Below, one piece after another: positions 25,129 to 33,055 of a stretch of 53,730 nt of DNA. The notes under the pieces are model-generated. The model saw only the letters and a list, made by a program, of their open reading frames with translations, had not been told where the DNA came from and made no database searches. The translations under genes were made by a program, and so were the position numbers. Numbering within the stretch: the first letter of the stretch is position 1; each line of letters starts with the position of its first letter. Source of the stretch: an uncultured Holdemanella sp. Its GTDB lineage: Bacteria > Bacillota_I > Bacilli_A > Erysipelotrichales > Erysipelotrichaceae. Location of the stretch: the NCBI GenBank assembly GCA_900754615.1, contig CAAEDN010000046.1, forward strand, positions 1-53,730. Reading direction: 5' to 3'.

Positions 25129-26567
25129 TGGCATCAATTTTGATGGTTGCTGGGGAAGGACTTCCATTTATTAAGACAGGTGGACTTGCCGATGTAATTG
25201 GATCTTTACCAAAGGCACTTACAGAAAGAGGACATGAAGTAAAGGTGGTTATGCCTTTATATAAAAAAATTAGTGATAAATACTATAATGAACTTCATTT
25301 TGATTGTGAATACTCTGTTTCAATCAATTATCATGAAGTCCCTGTACGTGTATTTTCAAAGGTGGTAGACGATGTATGTTTCTTCTTCATTCAACATCAA
25401 GGTTATTTTGAAAGAGATTCATTATACGGATACCAAGATGATGGAGAACGTTTCGGCTATTTTCAGAAAGCTGTAATTGAAATGTTAAATCAATTGAACT
25501 ACTGGCCTAACATTATTCATTGTCATGATTGGCATACAGGAATGATTCCTTGTATGGTTAAAGAAACACATGATGCAGATCCAAGATATCGTGCAATACG
25601 TTTTGTATATACAATCCACAATATGGCATATCAAGGAAATTTTGGACCTGAAATGTTAGATAGCTGCTTAGGTTTGCCATACTATTTACTAGATAATGGA
25701 AATGTACGTTTTGATGGTGGTATTTCATTTATGAAGTCTGGTATTTTATATGCAGATAAAGTCACAACTGTATCACCAACTTATGCACAAGAAATATTAT
25801 CACCTCAATATGGTGAACATTTAGAAGCAGTATTGAATATGCGTAAATATGATTTATGGGGTATTGTAAATGGTATCGATATTCAATTATGGAATCCAAG
25901 TACGGACCCAGAAATTCCTTATCATTTTGACAAGGTAAATATTGCGGCTCAGAAGAAGAAAGCTAAAATGGCCCTTCAAGAGGAATTAGGTTTAGAAAAG
26001 AATCCAGATGTTATGATGGTTGGTGTTGTTTCACGTTTAACATGGCAAAAAGGATTCTATTTATTGATGGAACAATTGGATGCACTATGTGCGGCTCCAA
26101 TTCAACTTGTTATTTTAGGTAGTGGGGAAAGTCAGATTGAAAATAAATTCCGTGAATTAGAAGATGGAAATAAAGGAAAAATCTGTTTCTATTATGGTTA
26201 CAATGAGAGTTTGGCACACCGTATTTATGCAGCAAGTGATTTATTCTTGATGCCAAGTTTATTTGAACCATGTGGAATTTCTCAATTGTGTTCAATGCGT
26301 TATGGTACTTTACCTCTAGTTCGTGAAACAGGGGGTTTAAAAGATACTGTTGATGCATACAATGAATATGAAAAATCAGGAAATGGATTTAGTTTTGAAA
26401 ACTATGATTCAAATGAATTGATCCATACATTGTATTATGCTTGTGATGTTTACTATAATCGTAAGGAAGATTGGGAAATGTTACAAAGAAATGCGTTGAA
26501 TACGGATGTATCATGGCAACAAAGTGCAAAAACATATTCTTTGTTGTATGATGAATTAGTTGACTAA
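25128..26567 (+). CDS. glgA: Glycogen synthase (ADP-glucose, GT5)
   Basis: A 479-residue GT-B glycosyltransferase. The N-terminal KTGGLADVIGSLPKAL motif binds ADP-glucose. A C-terminal SRLTWQKG motif and PSLFEPCGISQLCSMRYGT follow, with the Glu and Gly of the GT5 active site. It elongates alpha-1,4-glucan. It is joined to glgD and to the DUF523 gene by TAATG junctions. No branching enzyme or phosphorylase gene is in the window. Confidence 0.97.
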   Translation: MASILMVAGEGLPFIKTGGLADVIGSLPKALTERGHEVKVVMPLYKKISDKYYNELHFDCEYSVSINYHEVPVRVFSKVVDDVCFFFIQHQGYFERDSLYGYQDDGERFGYFQKAVIEMLNQLNYWPNIIHCHDWHTGMIPCMVKETHDADPRYRAIRFVYTIHNMAYQGNFGPEMLDSCLGLPYYLLDNGNVRFDGGISFMKSGILYADKVTTVSPTYAQEILSPQYGEHLEAVLNMRKYDLWGIVNGIDIQLWNPSTDPEIPYHFDKVNIAAQKKKAKMALQEELGLEKNPDVMMVGVVSRLTWQKGFYLLMEQLDALCAAPIQLVILGSGESQIENKFRELEDGNKGKICFYYGYNESLAHRIYAASDLFLMPSLFEPCGISQLCSMRYGTLPLVRETGGLKDTVDAYNEYEKSGNGFSFENYDSNELIHTLYYACDVYYNRKEDWEMLQRNALNTDVSWQQSAKTYSLLYDELVD

Positions 26568-26992
26568 TGAGAGTTCTTGTTAGTGCATGTTTATTAGGAT
26601 ATGACTGTAAGTATAATGGCAAAAACAATTATAATTCAAAAGTAGTTGAATTATTGAAAGAACATGAAGTGATTCCGGTATGCCCAGAAATGATGGGAGG
26701 GCTTCCTTGTCCACGTATTCCTTGTGAAAAAGTCGGGGAAAGAGTAAAGGATAAAGTAGGAAACGATTGTACGAAACAGTTTATCAAAGGAGCTGAAGAA
26801 GCTCTGAATATAGCGAAAGAAAAACAAGTTGATTTTGCAATTTTACAAAGAAGATCGCCTAGTTGTGGATATACTGTGATTTATGATGGGACTTTTACAG
26901 GAAATCTAATAGCTGGTAGTGGTATCTTTGCACAAATGTTGCAAAATTTGAATATTCCAATTTTGGAAGCGGAATCAGAAAAATTCGTTTAG
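26567..26992 (+). CDS. DUF523 family protein (TudS-like iron-sulfur desulfidase fold)
   Basis: A 141-residue protein matching DUF523: SACLLGYDCKYNG at the start (C8, C14), CPEMMGGLPCPR (C39, C48) and RRSPSCG. Thiouracil desulfidase TudS belongs to this family and uses a [4Fe-4S] cluster, so a desulfidase on a thiolated base is possible. Many members are uncharacterised. It is tightly coupled to glgA through TAATG, although no direct link to glycogen is known, so this may just be transcriptional convenience. Confidence 0.8.
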   Translation: MRVLVSACLLGYDCKYNGKNNYNSKVVELLKEHEVIPVCPEMMGGLPCPRIPCEKVGERVKDKVGNDCTKQFIKGAEEALNIAKEKQVDFAILQRRSPSCGYTVIYDGTFTGNLIAGSGIFAQMLQNLNIPILEAESEKFV

Positions 26993-26995
26993 GTA

Positions 26996-27024
26996 TTGTT
27001 TTCTTTGGCAAAATGTCATAAAAT
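26996..27024 (+). promoter_or_regulatory. Promoter of ptsH
   Basis: TTGTTT (26996-27001), 17 bases, TAAAAT (27019-27024). It resembles the ptsI promoter at 46306-46334. Confidence 0.6.
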
Positions 27025-27053
27025 ACATTTAGATTTGATTTAGGAGGATAATT

Positions 27054-27320
27054 ATGAAACAAGTAACTGTAACTGTAGTAGATCCAGTAGGACTTCACGC
27101 ACGTCCAGCAACTGTAGCTGTAAACGCTGCTAGTAAATTTAAAAGCGAAATCAATGTAGCTTTCAAAGGTCGCGAAGTAAACATGAAATCTATCATGGGT
27201 GTTATGTCTTTGGGAATCCCTACACAGTCAGAAATCACAATTAGCTGTTCAGGCGAAGATGAAGATGCTGCTGTAGCTGCAATTGAAGAAGTATTGCGTG
27301 CTCAAAAGATCATTGCTTAA
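27054..27320 (+). CDS. ptsH: Phosphocarrier protein HPr
   Basis: An 88-residue HPr. The catalytic His15 lies in GLHARPAT and the regulatory Ser46 in MKSIMGVMSLG. The former passes phosphate from enzyme I to sugar-specific EII proteins; the latter is the HPr kinase site used for CcpA signalling in Bacillota. AGGAGG lies 6 bases before ATG 27054. It has its own promoter and terminator; ptsI is about 19 kb away, not adjacent as in many relatives. Confidence 0.97.
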   Translation: MKQVTVTVVDPVGLHARPATVAVNAASKFKSEINVAFKGREVNMKSIMGVMSLGIPTQSEITISCSGEDEDAAVAAIEEVLRAQKIIA

Positions 27321-27327
27321 TTGAAGA

Positions 27328-27355
27328 AAGTCTCATAGTGATATGAGACTTTTTT
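27328..27355 (+). terminator. Terminator of ptsH
   Basis: AGTCTCAT (27329-27336) pairs with ATGAGACT (27343-27350), followed by TTTTTT. Confidence 0.9.
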
Positions 27356-27388
27356 GCTTTTAGAAGATAGTTAGAAGGAGAATGAATA

Positions 27389-29083
27389 ATGTCAATTGTT
27401 GAAGAAAGATATGCAAAATGGTTAAATCACAAAAATTTGGCCCCTCAATATAAACCTGTTTTAGAAGCCATGGATGCAGAAGAAAAAAATGATGCATTCT
27501 ATACTACTATTGAATTTGGTACAGCAGGTATGCGTGGTCTTTTAGGTCCAGGAACAAACCGAATTAATATTCATACAATTCGTAAAGCTACTCAAGGATA
27601 TGCAAACTACATTAATGAAAACAATGGTGCCGAAGCTGGTATTGCGATTGGATATGATAATCGTCATATGTCAAAAGAATTTGCGTTTGACTGTGCTGAT
27701 TTATTAGCTAAAAACAACATTAAGTCTTATGTATTTGAATCGTTAAGACCAACACCAGAATTAAGTTTTGCCGTACGCCATTTAAATTGTTTTGGTGGAA
27801 TTATGATTACGGCAAGTCACAATCCTAAAGAATACAATGGTTATAAATTGTATGATGACAAAGGATGTCAGCTAATTCCTTGTTTGGCAAGTCAGGTAAT
27901 CGATAAAGTTAACGCAATTGAAGATGAATTGGCTATTGATGCAAATTGTACTGAAGAGCAAAAGAAATTAATTACAGTCATTGGTAAAGATGTAGATGAA
28001 GAATACTATAAAAATGTATTGAGTATTCAATTAAATCCTGAGGTTAAAAAAGATATCAAAATTGTGTTCTCACCAGAACATGGTACAGCTAATATTCCAG
28101 TTCAGGAAGTTTATAAGCGTGCAGGTTATACTTGTATTCCTGTTGTTGAACAATGCAGTCCAGATCCAGATTTTTCAAATACACCTACACCTAACCCAGA
28201 ACAAGCTGGAGCTTATGAATTGTCATTAAAATATGCGAAAGAAAACCAAGCTGATTTAATTTTAGTTTGCGATCCAGATGCTGACCGTATGGGTGTTGGA
28301 GTATTACATAATGGGGAATATGTTGTTTTAACTGGTAACCAATCTGGTTCTGTTGAAATTGAATATATTTGTTCACAACTACAAAAACAAGGTAAAATGC
28401 CAGAAAATCCTGTAATGTTTAATACAGTTGTAACGAGTGATTTAGGAGAAAAAGTAGCTTCAGATTATGGGGTTTCAACAGAAAAAACATTAACTGGATT
28501 TAAGTTCATTGGTGAAAAAGTTGCGAAATATGAAAAAACTCACGAAAAAAATTATGTATTTGGTTACGAAGAAAGCTATGGTTCATTGATTAAACCTTTC
28601 GTGCGCGATAAAGATGCTCCTCAAGCTTGTTTGATGCTTGCTGAAGCTTGTGCATTCTATAAGGAACAAGGTAAAGATTTAGTAGATGTATTAGATAGTC
28701 TATATGATCGTCATGGTACTTATGAAGAAAGTCAAGTGGCATTATCATTAGCTGGTGAAGCTGGTGCTAAGCGTATTAAAGAAATTTTAGCTACATTGAG
28801 AAAAGATGCTCCAACTGAAATTGGTGGAACTAAAGTGGTTCGCAGTGAAGACTATAAAGAATGTACAATCAAAGAAGGTGATACAGTCACTGAGCTTACT
28901 GGATTTACTAAATCAGATGTATTGAAATACTATCTTGAAGATGGAAGCTGGGTTGCAGTTCGACCTAGTGGAACTGAACCAAAATGTAAATTCTATTATT
29001 GTATCAAAGGGTCTTCAAAAGAGGATGCTCATAACAAAACTGTTCATTTCCAAAAGGCAATGGATGATTTAATTGCTGAATAG
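27389..29083 (+). CDS. Phosphoglucomutase/phosphomannomutase (alpha-D-phosphohexomutase)
   Basis: A 564-residue four-domain phosphohexomutase. The phosphoserine loop is TASHNPKEYNGYK, the metal site DPDADRMG, the sugar-binding loop FGYEESYG, and the phosphate-binding C-terminal loop RPSGTEPKCKF. Length fits the PgcA-type enzymes of Bacillota. It interconverts glucose 6-phosphate and glucose 1-phosphate, the substrate of GlgC, so it fits the glycogen cluster just upstream. It is preceded by AGAAGGAG and followed by two terminators, one for each strand. Confidence 0.95.
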   Translation: MSIVEERYAKWLNHKNLAPQYKPVLEAMDAEEKNDAFYTTIEFGTAGMRGLLGPGTNRINIHTIRKATQGYANYINENNGAEAGIAIGYDNRHMSKEFAFDCADLLAKNNIKSYVFESLRPTPELSFAVRHLNCFGGIMITASHNPKEYNGYKLYDDKGCQLIPCLASQVIDKVNAIEDELAIDANCTEEQKKLITVIGKDVDEEYYKNVLSIQLNPEVKKDIKIVFSPEHGTANIPVQEVYKRAGYTCIPVVEQCSPDPDFSNTPTPNPEQAGAYELSLKYAKENQADLILVCDPDADRMGVGVLHNGEYVVLTGNQSGSVEIEYICSQLQKQGKMPENPVMFNTVVTSDLGEKVASDYGVSTEKTLTGFKFIGEKVAKYEKTHEKNYVFGYEESYGSLIKPFVRDKDAPQACLMLAEACAFYKEQGKDLVDVLDSLYDRHGTYEESQVALSLAGEAGAKRIKEILATLRKDAPTEIGGTKVVRSEDYKECTIKEGDTVTELTGFTKSDVLKYYLEDGSWVAVRPSGTEPKCKFYYCIKGSSKEDAHNKTVHFQKAMDDLIAE

Positions 29084-29088
29084 GAATC

Positions 29089-29113
29089 AAGGATGTCATT
29101 TGGCATCCTTTTA
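29089..29113 (+). terminator. Terminator of the phosphohexomutase gene
   Basis: AAGGATG (29089-29095) pairs with CATCCTT (29104-29110), followed by TTT. Confidence 0.8.
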
Positions 29114-29118
29114 ATATG

Positions 29119-29154
29119 TAAAAAAGGATCTAGAATTACTTATCTAGGTCCTTT
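29119..29154 (-). terminator. Terminator of the aminotransferase operon
   Basis: On the minus strand AAAGGACCTAG and CTAGATCCTTT pair with one mismatch and are followed by TTTTTT. The 3' end of the gene is within the hairpin. Confidence 0.8.
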
Positions 29155-30296
29155 AAAAATTGCTCTAAACGCACAAGGGCTTCTTTTATATGATCAATAC
29201 TATATGCATAAGAGATACGTACATAGCCTTCTCCCCTTTCGCCAAAGGCATTTCCTGGAACACAGGCCACTTTTTGTTCTTGAAGCAATCTTTCACAGAA
29301 TGTCTCAGAATCTAGACCTGTAGATTGAATATTACAGAAAACATAGAATGTACCGTGTGGCATATTTGTTTTTAAGCCCATACGATTTAAGCGATTGACT
29401 AAAAAATTTCTTCGTTTTAAATAATCATCTTTCATCATCAACACATCTTCATAACCATTTTGCAAGGCTTCTAAAGCAGCATATTGGGACATCACAGGAG
29501 CAGACATGATCACATACTGGTGTATTTTATTCATAACGGAAGAAAGTTCTTTGTTGGCCATACAATAGCCTAAACGCCATCCTGTCATCGCAAAGGCTTT
29601 TGAAAAGCCATTTACGACAATAATTTGAGATTTAATTTCGTCAAATTGGGCTAAAGAAGCGAATGGCTGATCAAAACTAAGCTCTGCATAGATCTCGTCA
29701 CTGATAACATATATACCAGATTCTTTAATAATATTTACAAGTTTACTGTAATCTTCTTGTGTCATTACACCACCTGTAGGATTACTAGGATAGTTGATGA
29801 TCATAGCTTTTGTTTTTGGTGTAATGACTTTTTTTAAGTCTTCTGGAAGAATCTTGAAGTCGTTTTCTTCTTTTAATTGTAGAGGAACAACAACTCCATC
29901 GCTTAAAATGACACTAGGTGAATAGGCAACGTAATTTGGGTCTAAGACAATAACTTCGTCACCTGGATTCAATAAAGCACGCATACATAGGTCAATAGCT
30001 TCACTACCACCGATTGTTACGATGACTTCGGTTTCTGGATCATAGACTTGATTATAATGTTCTTTGTGGAATTTACAGATCTCTTCACGCAACTCAATCA
30101 AGCCACGGTTGGCAGTATAGTGTGTGTGCCCTGTACTCATAGAGTGAATGGCATTTTCACAAATATGCCAGGGAGTAGCGAAATCAGGTTCACCTACACC
30201 TAAAGAAATGACACCTTCCATTGTGTTGGCAAGGTCAAAAAATTTACGAATTCCACTTGGTTTAATAGATGTTGCTTTTGTTGATAAACATTTCAT
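29136..30296 (-). CDS. Pyridoxal-phosphate aminotransferase, class I (AlaT-like)
   Basis: A 386-residue fold type I aminotransferase. NYPSNPTGGVM is the cofactor-pocket segment, and NGFSKAFAMTGWRLGY holds the Lys that binds pyridoxal phosphate. The gene follows an Lrp-type regulator through a TAATG junction, the same pairing as alaR-alaT of Bacillus subtilis, which supports an alanine aminotransferase. Aspartate or aromatic activity cannot be excluded from sequence. Confidence 0.88.
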   Translation of the reverse strand: MKCLSTKATSIKPSGIRKFFDLANTMEGVISLGVGEPDFATPWHICENAIHSMSTGHTHYTANRGLIELREEICKFHKEHYNQVYDPETEVIVTIGGSEAIDLCMRALLNPGDEVIVLDPNYVAYSPSVILSDGVVVPLQLKEENDFKILPEDLKKVITPKTKAMIINYPSNPTGGVMTQEDYSKLVNIIKESGIYVISDEIYAELSFDQPFASLAQFDEIKSQIIVVNGFSKAFAMTGWRLGYCMANKELSSVMNKIHQYVIMSAPVMSQYAALEALQNGYEDVLMMKDDYLKRRNFLVNRLNRMGLKTNMPHGTFYVFCNIQSTGLDSETFCERLLQEQKVACVPGNAFGERGEGYVRISYAYSIDHIKEALVRLEQFLKDLDK

Positions 30297-30790
30297 TATG
30301 GAGTCACAACCAATCTTGATTCTTTATCTTCAGGCTTATCGATCATGACGATGCCGCTTTGTTTATATTGTTTTAATACGAATAATGTTTTTGTAGAACG
30401 AACATCTTCAACACAGGCAATTTTATCGGATACAAAGCGTGCTACTTCAAACATTGTTTTCCCTTGTACAAGACATAGAAAATCACAATCCCCACTTAAT
30501 AGATACATTGTATCGACTTCTGGATAGTTTGCGATAAGTGCCGCGGTTTTGTCATATCCTCTATTTCTTGTTGGCGTACAGCTTACTTCGATATAAGCTA
30601 AAACCTTTTGATCTTTTAACGCCTTATTGTAGTTAATGATAGTGTGATAACCACAAATAATCTTGTCTTTTTCTAAAGATTGAATTTCAGATTTAATGCT
30701 TTTTTCATCTTCATTTAAAATATCAGCTAAGTCCTGCGATGTAAGACGAGCGTTATTTTCTAATAAATCTAGGATTAAACTTTGATTCAT
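30296..30790 (-). CDS. Lrp/AsnC family transcriptional regulator
   Basis: A 164-residue regulator. The N-terminal helix-turn-helix (ILDLLENNARLTSQDLADIL) is followed by the RAM/AsnC ligand-binding domain (YLLSGDCDFLCLVQGKTM). It most likely senses an amino acid and controls the aminotransferase with which it is translationally coupled (TAATG). ATG 30790 is used, as GGAGGTAATAAA lies just before it; the ATG at 30820 lacks an SD. Confidence 0.93.
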   Translation of the reverse strand: MNQSLILDLLENNARLTSQDLADILNEDEKSIKSEIQSLEKDKIICGYHTIINYNKALKDQKVLAYIEVSCTPTRNRGYDKTAALIANYPEVDTMYLLSGDCDFLCLVQGKTMFEVARFVSDKIACVEDVRSTKTLFVLKQYKQSGIVMIDKPEDKESRLVVTP

Positions 30791-30922
30791 TTTATTACCT
30801 CCTTTGAAATATAATAGCACAATTAAGGTTATGTAAAAAGTATGAAAATGCTTGAGAAAGGCGTGTAAATAGTCTAGAATATAAGTAGTTGTTAGTTGTT
30901 AAAAGTTTTACTTGTTAGAGAA

Positions 30923-30951
30923 TTGACAAATTAACATGAGGCTTTTATAAT
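30923..30951 (+). promoter_or_regulatory. Consensus sigma-A promoter of gap
   Basis: TTGACA (30923-30928), 17 bases, TATAAT (30946-30951): a perfect consensus promoter. Upstream at 30895-30920 there are three TTGTTA repeats (TTGTTAG twice, TTGTTAA once), a possible regulator site but weak. Confidence 0.9.
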
Positions 30952-30982
30952 AACAATGGTATTTAAAGGAGGATTTACTGAC

Positions 30983-31996
30983 ATGACAGTAAAAGTTGCG
31001 ATTAACGGTTTTGGACGTATCGGACGTTTGGCATTCCGTCAAATGTTTGGTGCTGAAGGCTACGAAGTAGTAGCTATCAATGACTTGACTAGCCCTAAGA
31101 TGTTAGCTCACTTGTTGAAATATGATTCAACTCAAGGAACTTACGCTAAGGCTGACACAGTTGTTGCTGGTGAAAATTCAATTACAGTAGATGGAAAAGA
31201 AATCACTATCTACGCAGAAGCTGATGCTTCTAAATTACCTTGGGGTGAATTAGGAGTTGACGTAGTATTAGAATGTACAGGATTCTATACTTCAAAAGCT
31301 AAAGCAGAAGCACACATTAAAGCAGGTGCTCGTAAAGTTGTTATCTCTGCTCCAGCAGGAAATGACTTACCAACAATCGTTTACAATGTAAACCACGAAA
31401 CATTAAAACCAGAAGATACAGTAATTTCTGCAGCTTCTTGTACAACAAACTGTTTAGCTCCAATGGCTAACGCTTTGAACAAATTAGCTCCAATTAAATC
31501 AGGTATCATGACTACAGTTCACGCTTACACTGGTGACCAAATGACATTAGACGGACCTCAACGTAAAGGTGATTTACGTCGTAGCCGTGCTGCTGCAGTT
31601 AACATTGTTCCTAACTCAACAGGTGCTGCAAAAGCTATCGGATTGGTTATTCCTGAATTAAACGGAAAATTAATCGGATCTGCTCAACGTGTTCCAACTC
31701 CTACAGGATCAACTACTATTTTAGTAGCTGTTGTTGACGGAGAAGTTACAGTTGACCAAATCAACGCTGCTATGAAAGCTGCTACAACTGAATCATTCGG
31801 ATATACTGAAGAACAGTTAGTATCTAGCGACATCGTTGGTATGCGTTACGGATCATTGTTCGATGCTACTCAAACAATGGCTCACTCATTAGGTGACGGA
31901 ACTACTCACGTACAAGTTGTTTCTTGGTACGACAACGAAAACTCTTACACTAGCCAAATGGTTCGTACAATTAAGTATTTCTCAGAATTAGCTTAA
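30983..31996 (+). CDS. gap: Glyceraldehyde-3-phosphate dehydrogenase
   Basis: A 337-residue GAPDH. NAD-binding motif VAINGFGRIGRL is at the N-terminus, the active-site Cys153 lies in ASCTTNC, and the C-terminal SWYDNE motif is present. It carries out the oxidation step of glycolysis. Codon bias is very strong and it has a perfect promoter, both signs of high expression. ATG 30983 is chosen with AGGAGG upstream. It stands alone; pgk and tpi do not follow. Confidence 0.98.
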   Translation: MTVKVAINGFGRIGRLAFRQMFGAEGYEVVAINDLTSPKMLAHLLKYDSTQGTYAKADTVVAGENSITVDGKEITIYAEADASKLPWGELGVDVVLECTGFYTSKAKAEAHIKAGARKVVISAPAGNDLPTIVYNVNHETLKPEDTVISAASCTTNCLAPMANALNKLAPIKSGIMTTVHAYTGDQMTLDGPQRKGDLRRSRAAAVNIVPNSTGAAKAIGLVIPELNGKLIGSAQRVPTPTGSTTILVAVVDGEVTVDQINAAMKAATTESFGYTEEQLVSSDIVGMRYGSLFDATQTMAHSLGDGTTHVQVVSWYDNENSYTSQMVRTIKYFSELA

Positions 31997-32012
31997 TTAT
32001 TGTAAGACTTTT

Positions 32013-32041
32013 AAAGGAATCCAATAGGGTTCCTTTTTTTT
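32013..32041 (+). terminator. Terminator of gap
   Basis: AAAGGAATCC (32013-32022) pairs with GGGTTCCTTT (32027-32036), followed by T. Confidence 0.9.
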
Positions 32042-32075
32042 TGCGAAATTTGTTAATTTGTACAAATCAAAAAAC

Positions 32076-32104
32076 TTGAAATATAACTATAAATCATGTA
32101 TTCT
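32076..32104 (+). promoter_or_regulatory. Promoter of the 58-residue protein and its partner
   Basis: TTGAAA (32076-32081), 17 bases, TATTCT (32099-32104), about 28 bases before the ATG at 32133. Confidence 0.6.
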
Positions 32105-32132
32105 AACTTTTAGAGATTGTGAGGTGTTAGCG

Positions 32133-32309
32133 ATGGGTATTCGACATCGTTTGACAGATTCTGAGCGAGACGATTTAACTAAAGATGTGGATGATTTGGA
32201 TGCAGTCTACATGGAAAAATTAAAAAAAGATGGAATTGACGAAGATCTATTAGCTCAGTTTCGTGATTTAACTTTAGAATTAGAAAAGGATAAGGAAAAA
32301 AATGGATAG
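32133..32309 (+). CDS. Small hypothetical acidic protein
   Basis: A 58-residue soluble, charged protein rich in Asp, Glu and Lys, with no recognisable motif or membrane segment. ATG 32133 is chosen because GTGAGGTG lies about 8 bases upstream; the longer reading frame from 32058 overlaps the promoter and is rejected. It overlaps the next gene by eight bases, so the two are translationally coupled and probably work together. Not recognised. Confidence 0.7.
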   Translation: MGIRHRLTDSERDDLTKDVDDLDAVYMEKLKKDGIDEDLLAQFRDLTLELEKDKEKNG

Positions 32310-32982
32310 TAAAACTATGAATGTTATTATCATAATCATATTGACATTATTGTTTATTTTTGTGCCAATGATTATGAAAAGACTGGTATGGAAGAAATTG
32401 TTATTCCAGTTGGATAACGAACAATATGATGCATTCTATAAAACTTTAGATTCACCAGCATGTAAATTTTCATATCAAGCATTTAACCGTGAATATATGC
32501 GTTTAAGTGGTTATTTAGCACAAAGAAATGATGCAAAAATTGAGGAGCAGTTTGATTTGTTGAAAAATATGCGTATTTCCGCAAAGCAAAAGGCAAGTGT
32601 TGGATCGCGTGGTTTCTATTATTATTTAGAAAAAGGAAAAATCAAAAAAGCAGAGGGCATGCTTTCTTATAGTAAAGGTCTAGTGGATGAAAAGACATAT
32701 AAGAATATGCAAATTCAATTTAGTATTTTGATGAAGAAAGAAGCTAAGTATATTGATGACTGTAAGGAAATCTTAAATGGATTATGGGATGGTAAGTCTG
32801 AACTTGATAACAACCGCAAATTTCCAGTGGGAACGATTCAGTATTTGATTGGCCTTCAATATTCTTATTTAAAAGATATAGATCATATGATGGAGTATTT
32901 TGATTCTGCTTTACAAAATCTAGCTGGAACTCCTTATGAAGAAGATATGCGTCGCATTATGAATCAGCTACATGTAGGCTAA
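32302..32982 (+). CDS. Hypothetical membrane-anchored protein with helical repeats
   Basis: A 226-residue protein with one N-terminal membrane helix (VIIIIILTLLFIFVPMIM) and a cytosolic helical part that looks TPR-like, with alternating aromatic and charged positions, but without a clean TPR consensus. Function unknown. It starts inside the last codons of the 58-residue gene and ends in a terminator; the pair is a two-gene unit. Confidence 0.75.
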   Translation: MDSKTMNVIIIIILTLLFIFVPMIMKRLVWKKLLFQLDNEQYDAFYKTLDSPACKFSYQAFNREYMRLSGYLAQRNDAKIEEQFDLLKNMRISAKQKASVGSRGFYYYLEKGKIKKAEGMLSYSKGLVDEKTYKNMQIQFSILMKKEAKYIDDCKEILNGLWDGKSELDNNRKFPVGTIQYLIGLQYSYLKDIDHMMEYFDSALQNLAGTPYEEDMRRIMNQLHVG

Positions 32983-33005
32983 CCGTATAGGTTAGCTTTT
33001 TTTTT
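32978..33005 (+). terminator. Terminator after the membrane-anchored protein
   Basis: GCTAACC (32978-32984) pairs with GGTTAGC (32990-32996), followed by nine T. It overlaps the stop codon. Confidence 0.88.
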
Positions 33006-33055
33006 CGTGTTTTGTATTGTATAATAAATCCATATGAATTGGAGGACATTTTATT

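Noticed and set aside
30895..30920. CggR-type or other operator before gap
   Set aside because: The TTGTTA repeats are too simple in AT-rich DNA, and no regulator gene of that type is adjacent; noted only in the promoter entry.
33006..33055. T-box riboswitch before cysS
   Set aside because: The space between the preceding terminator and cysS is about 50 bases, too short, and there is no T-box core sequence.
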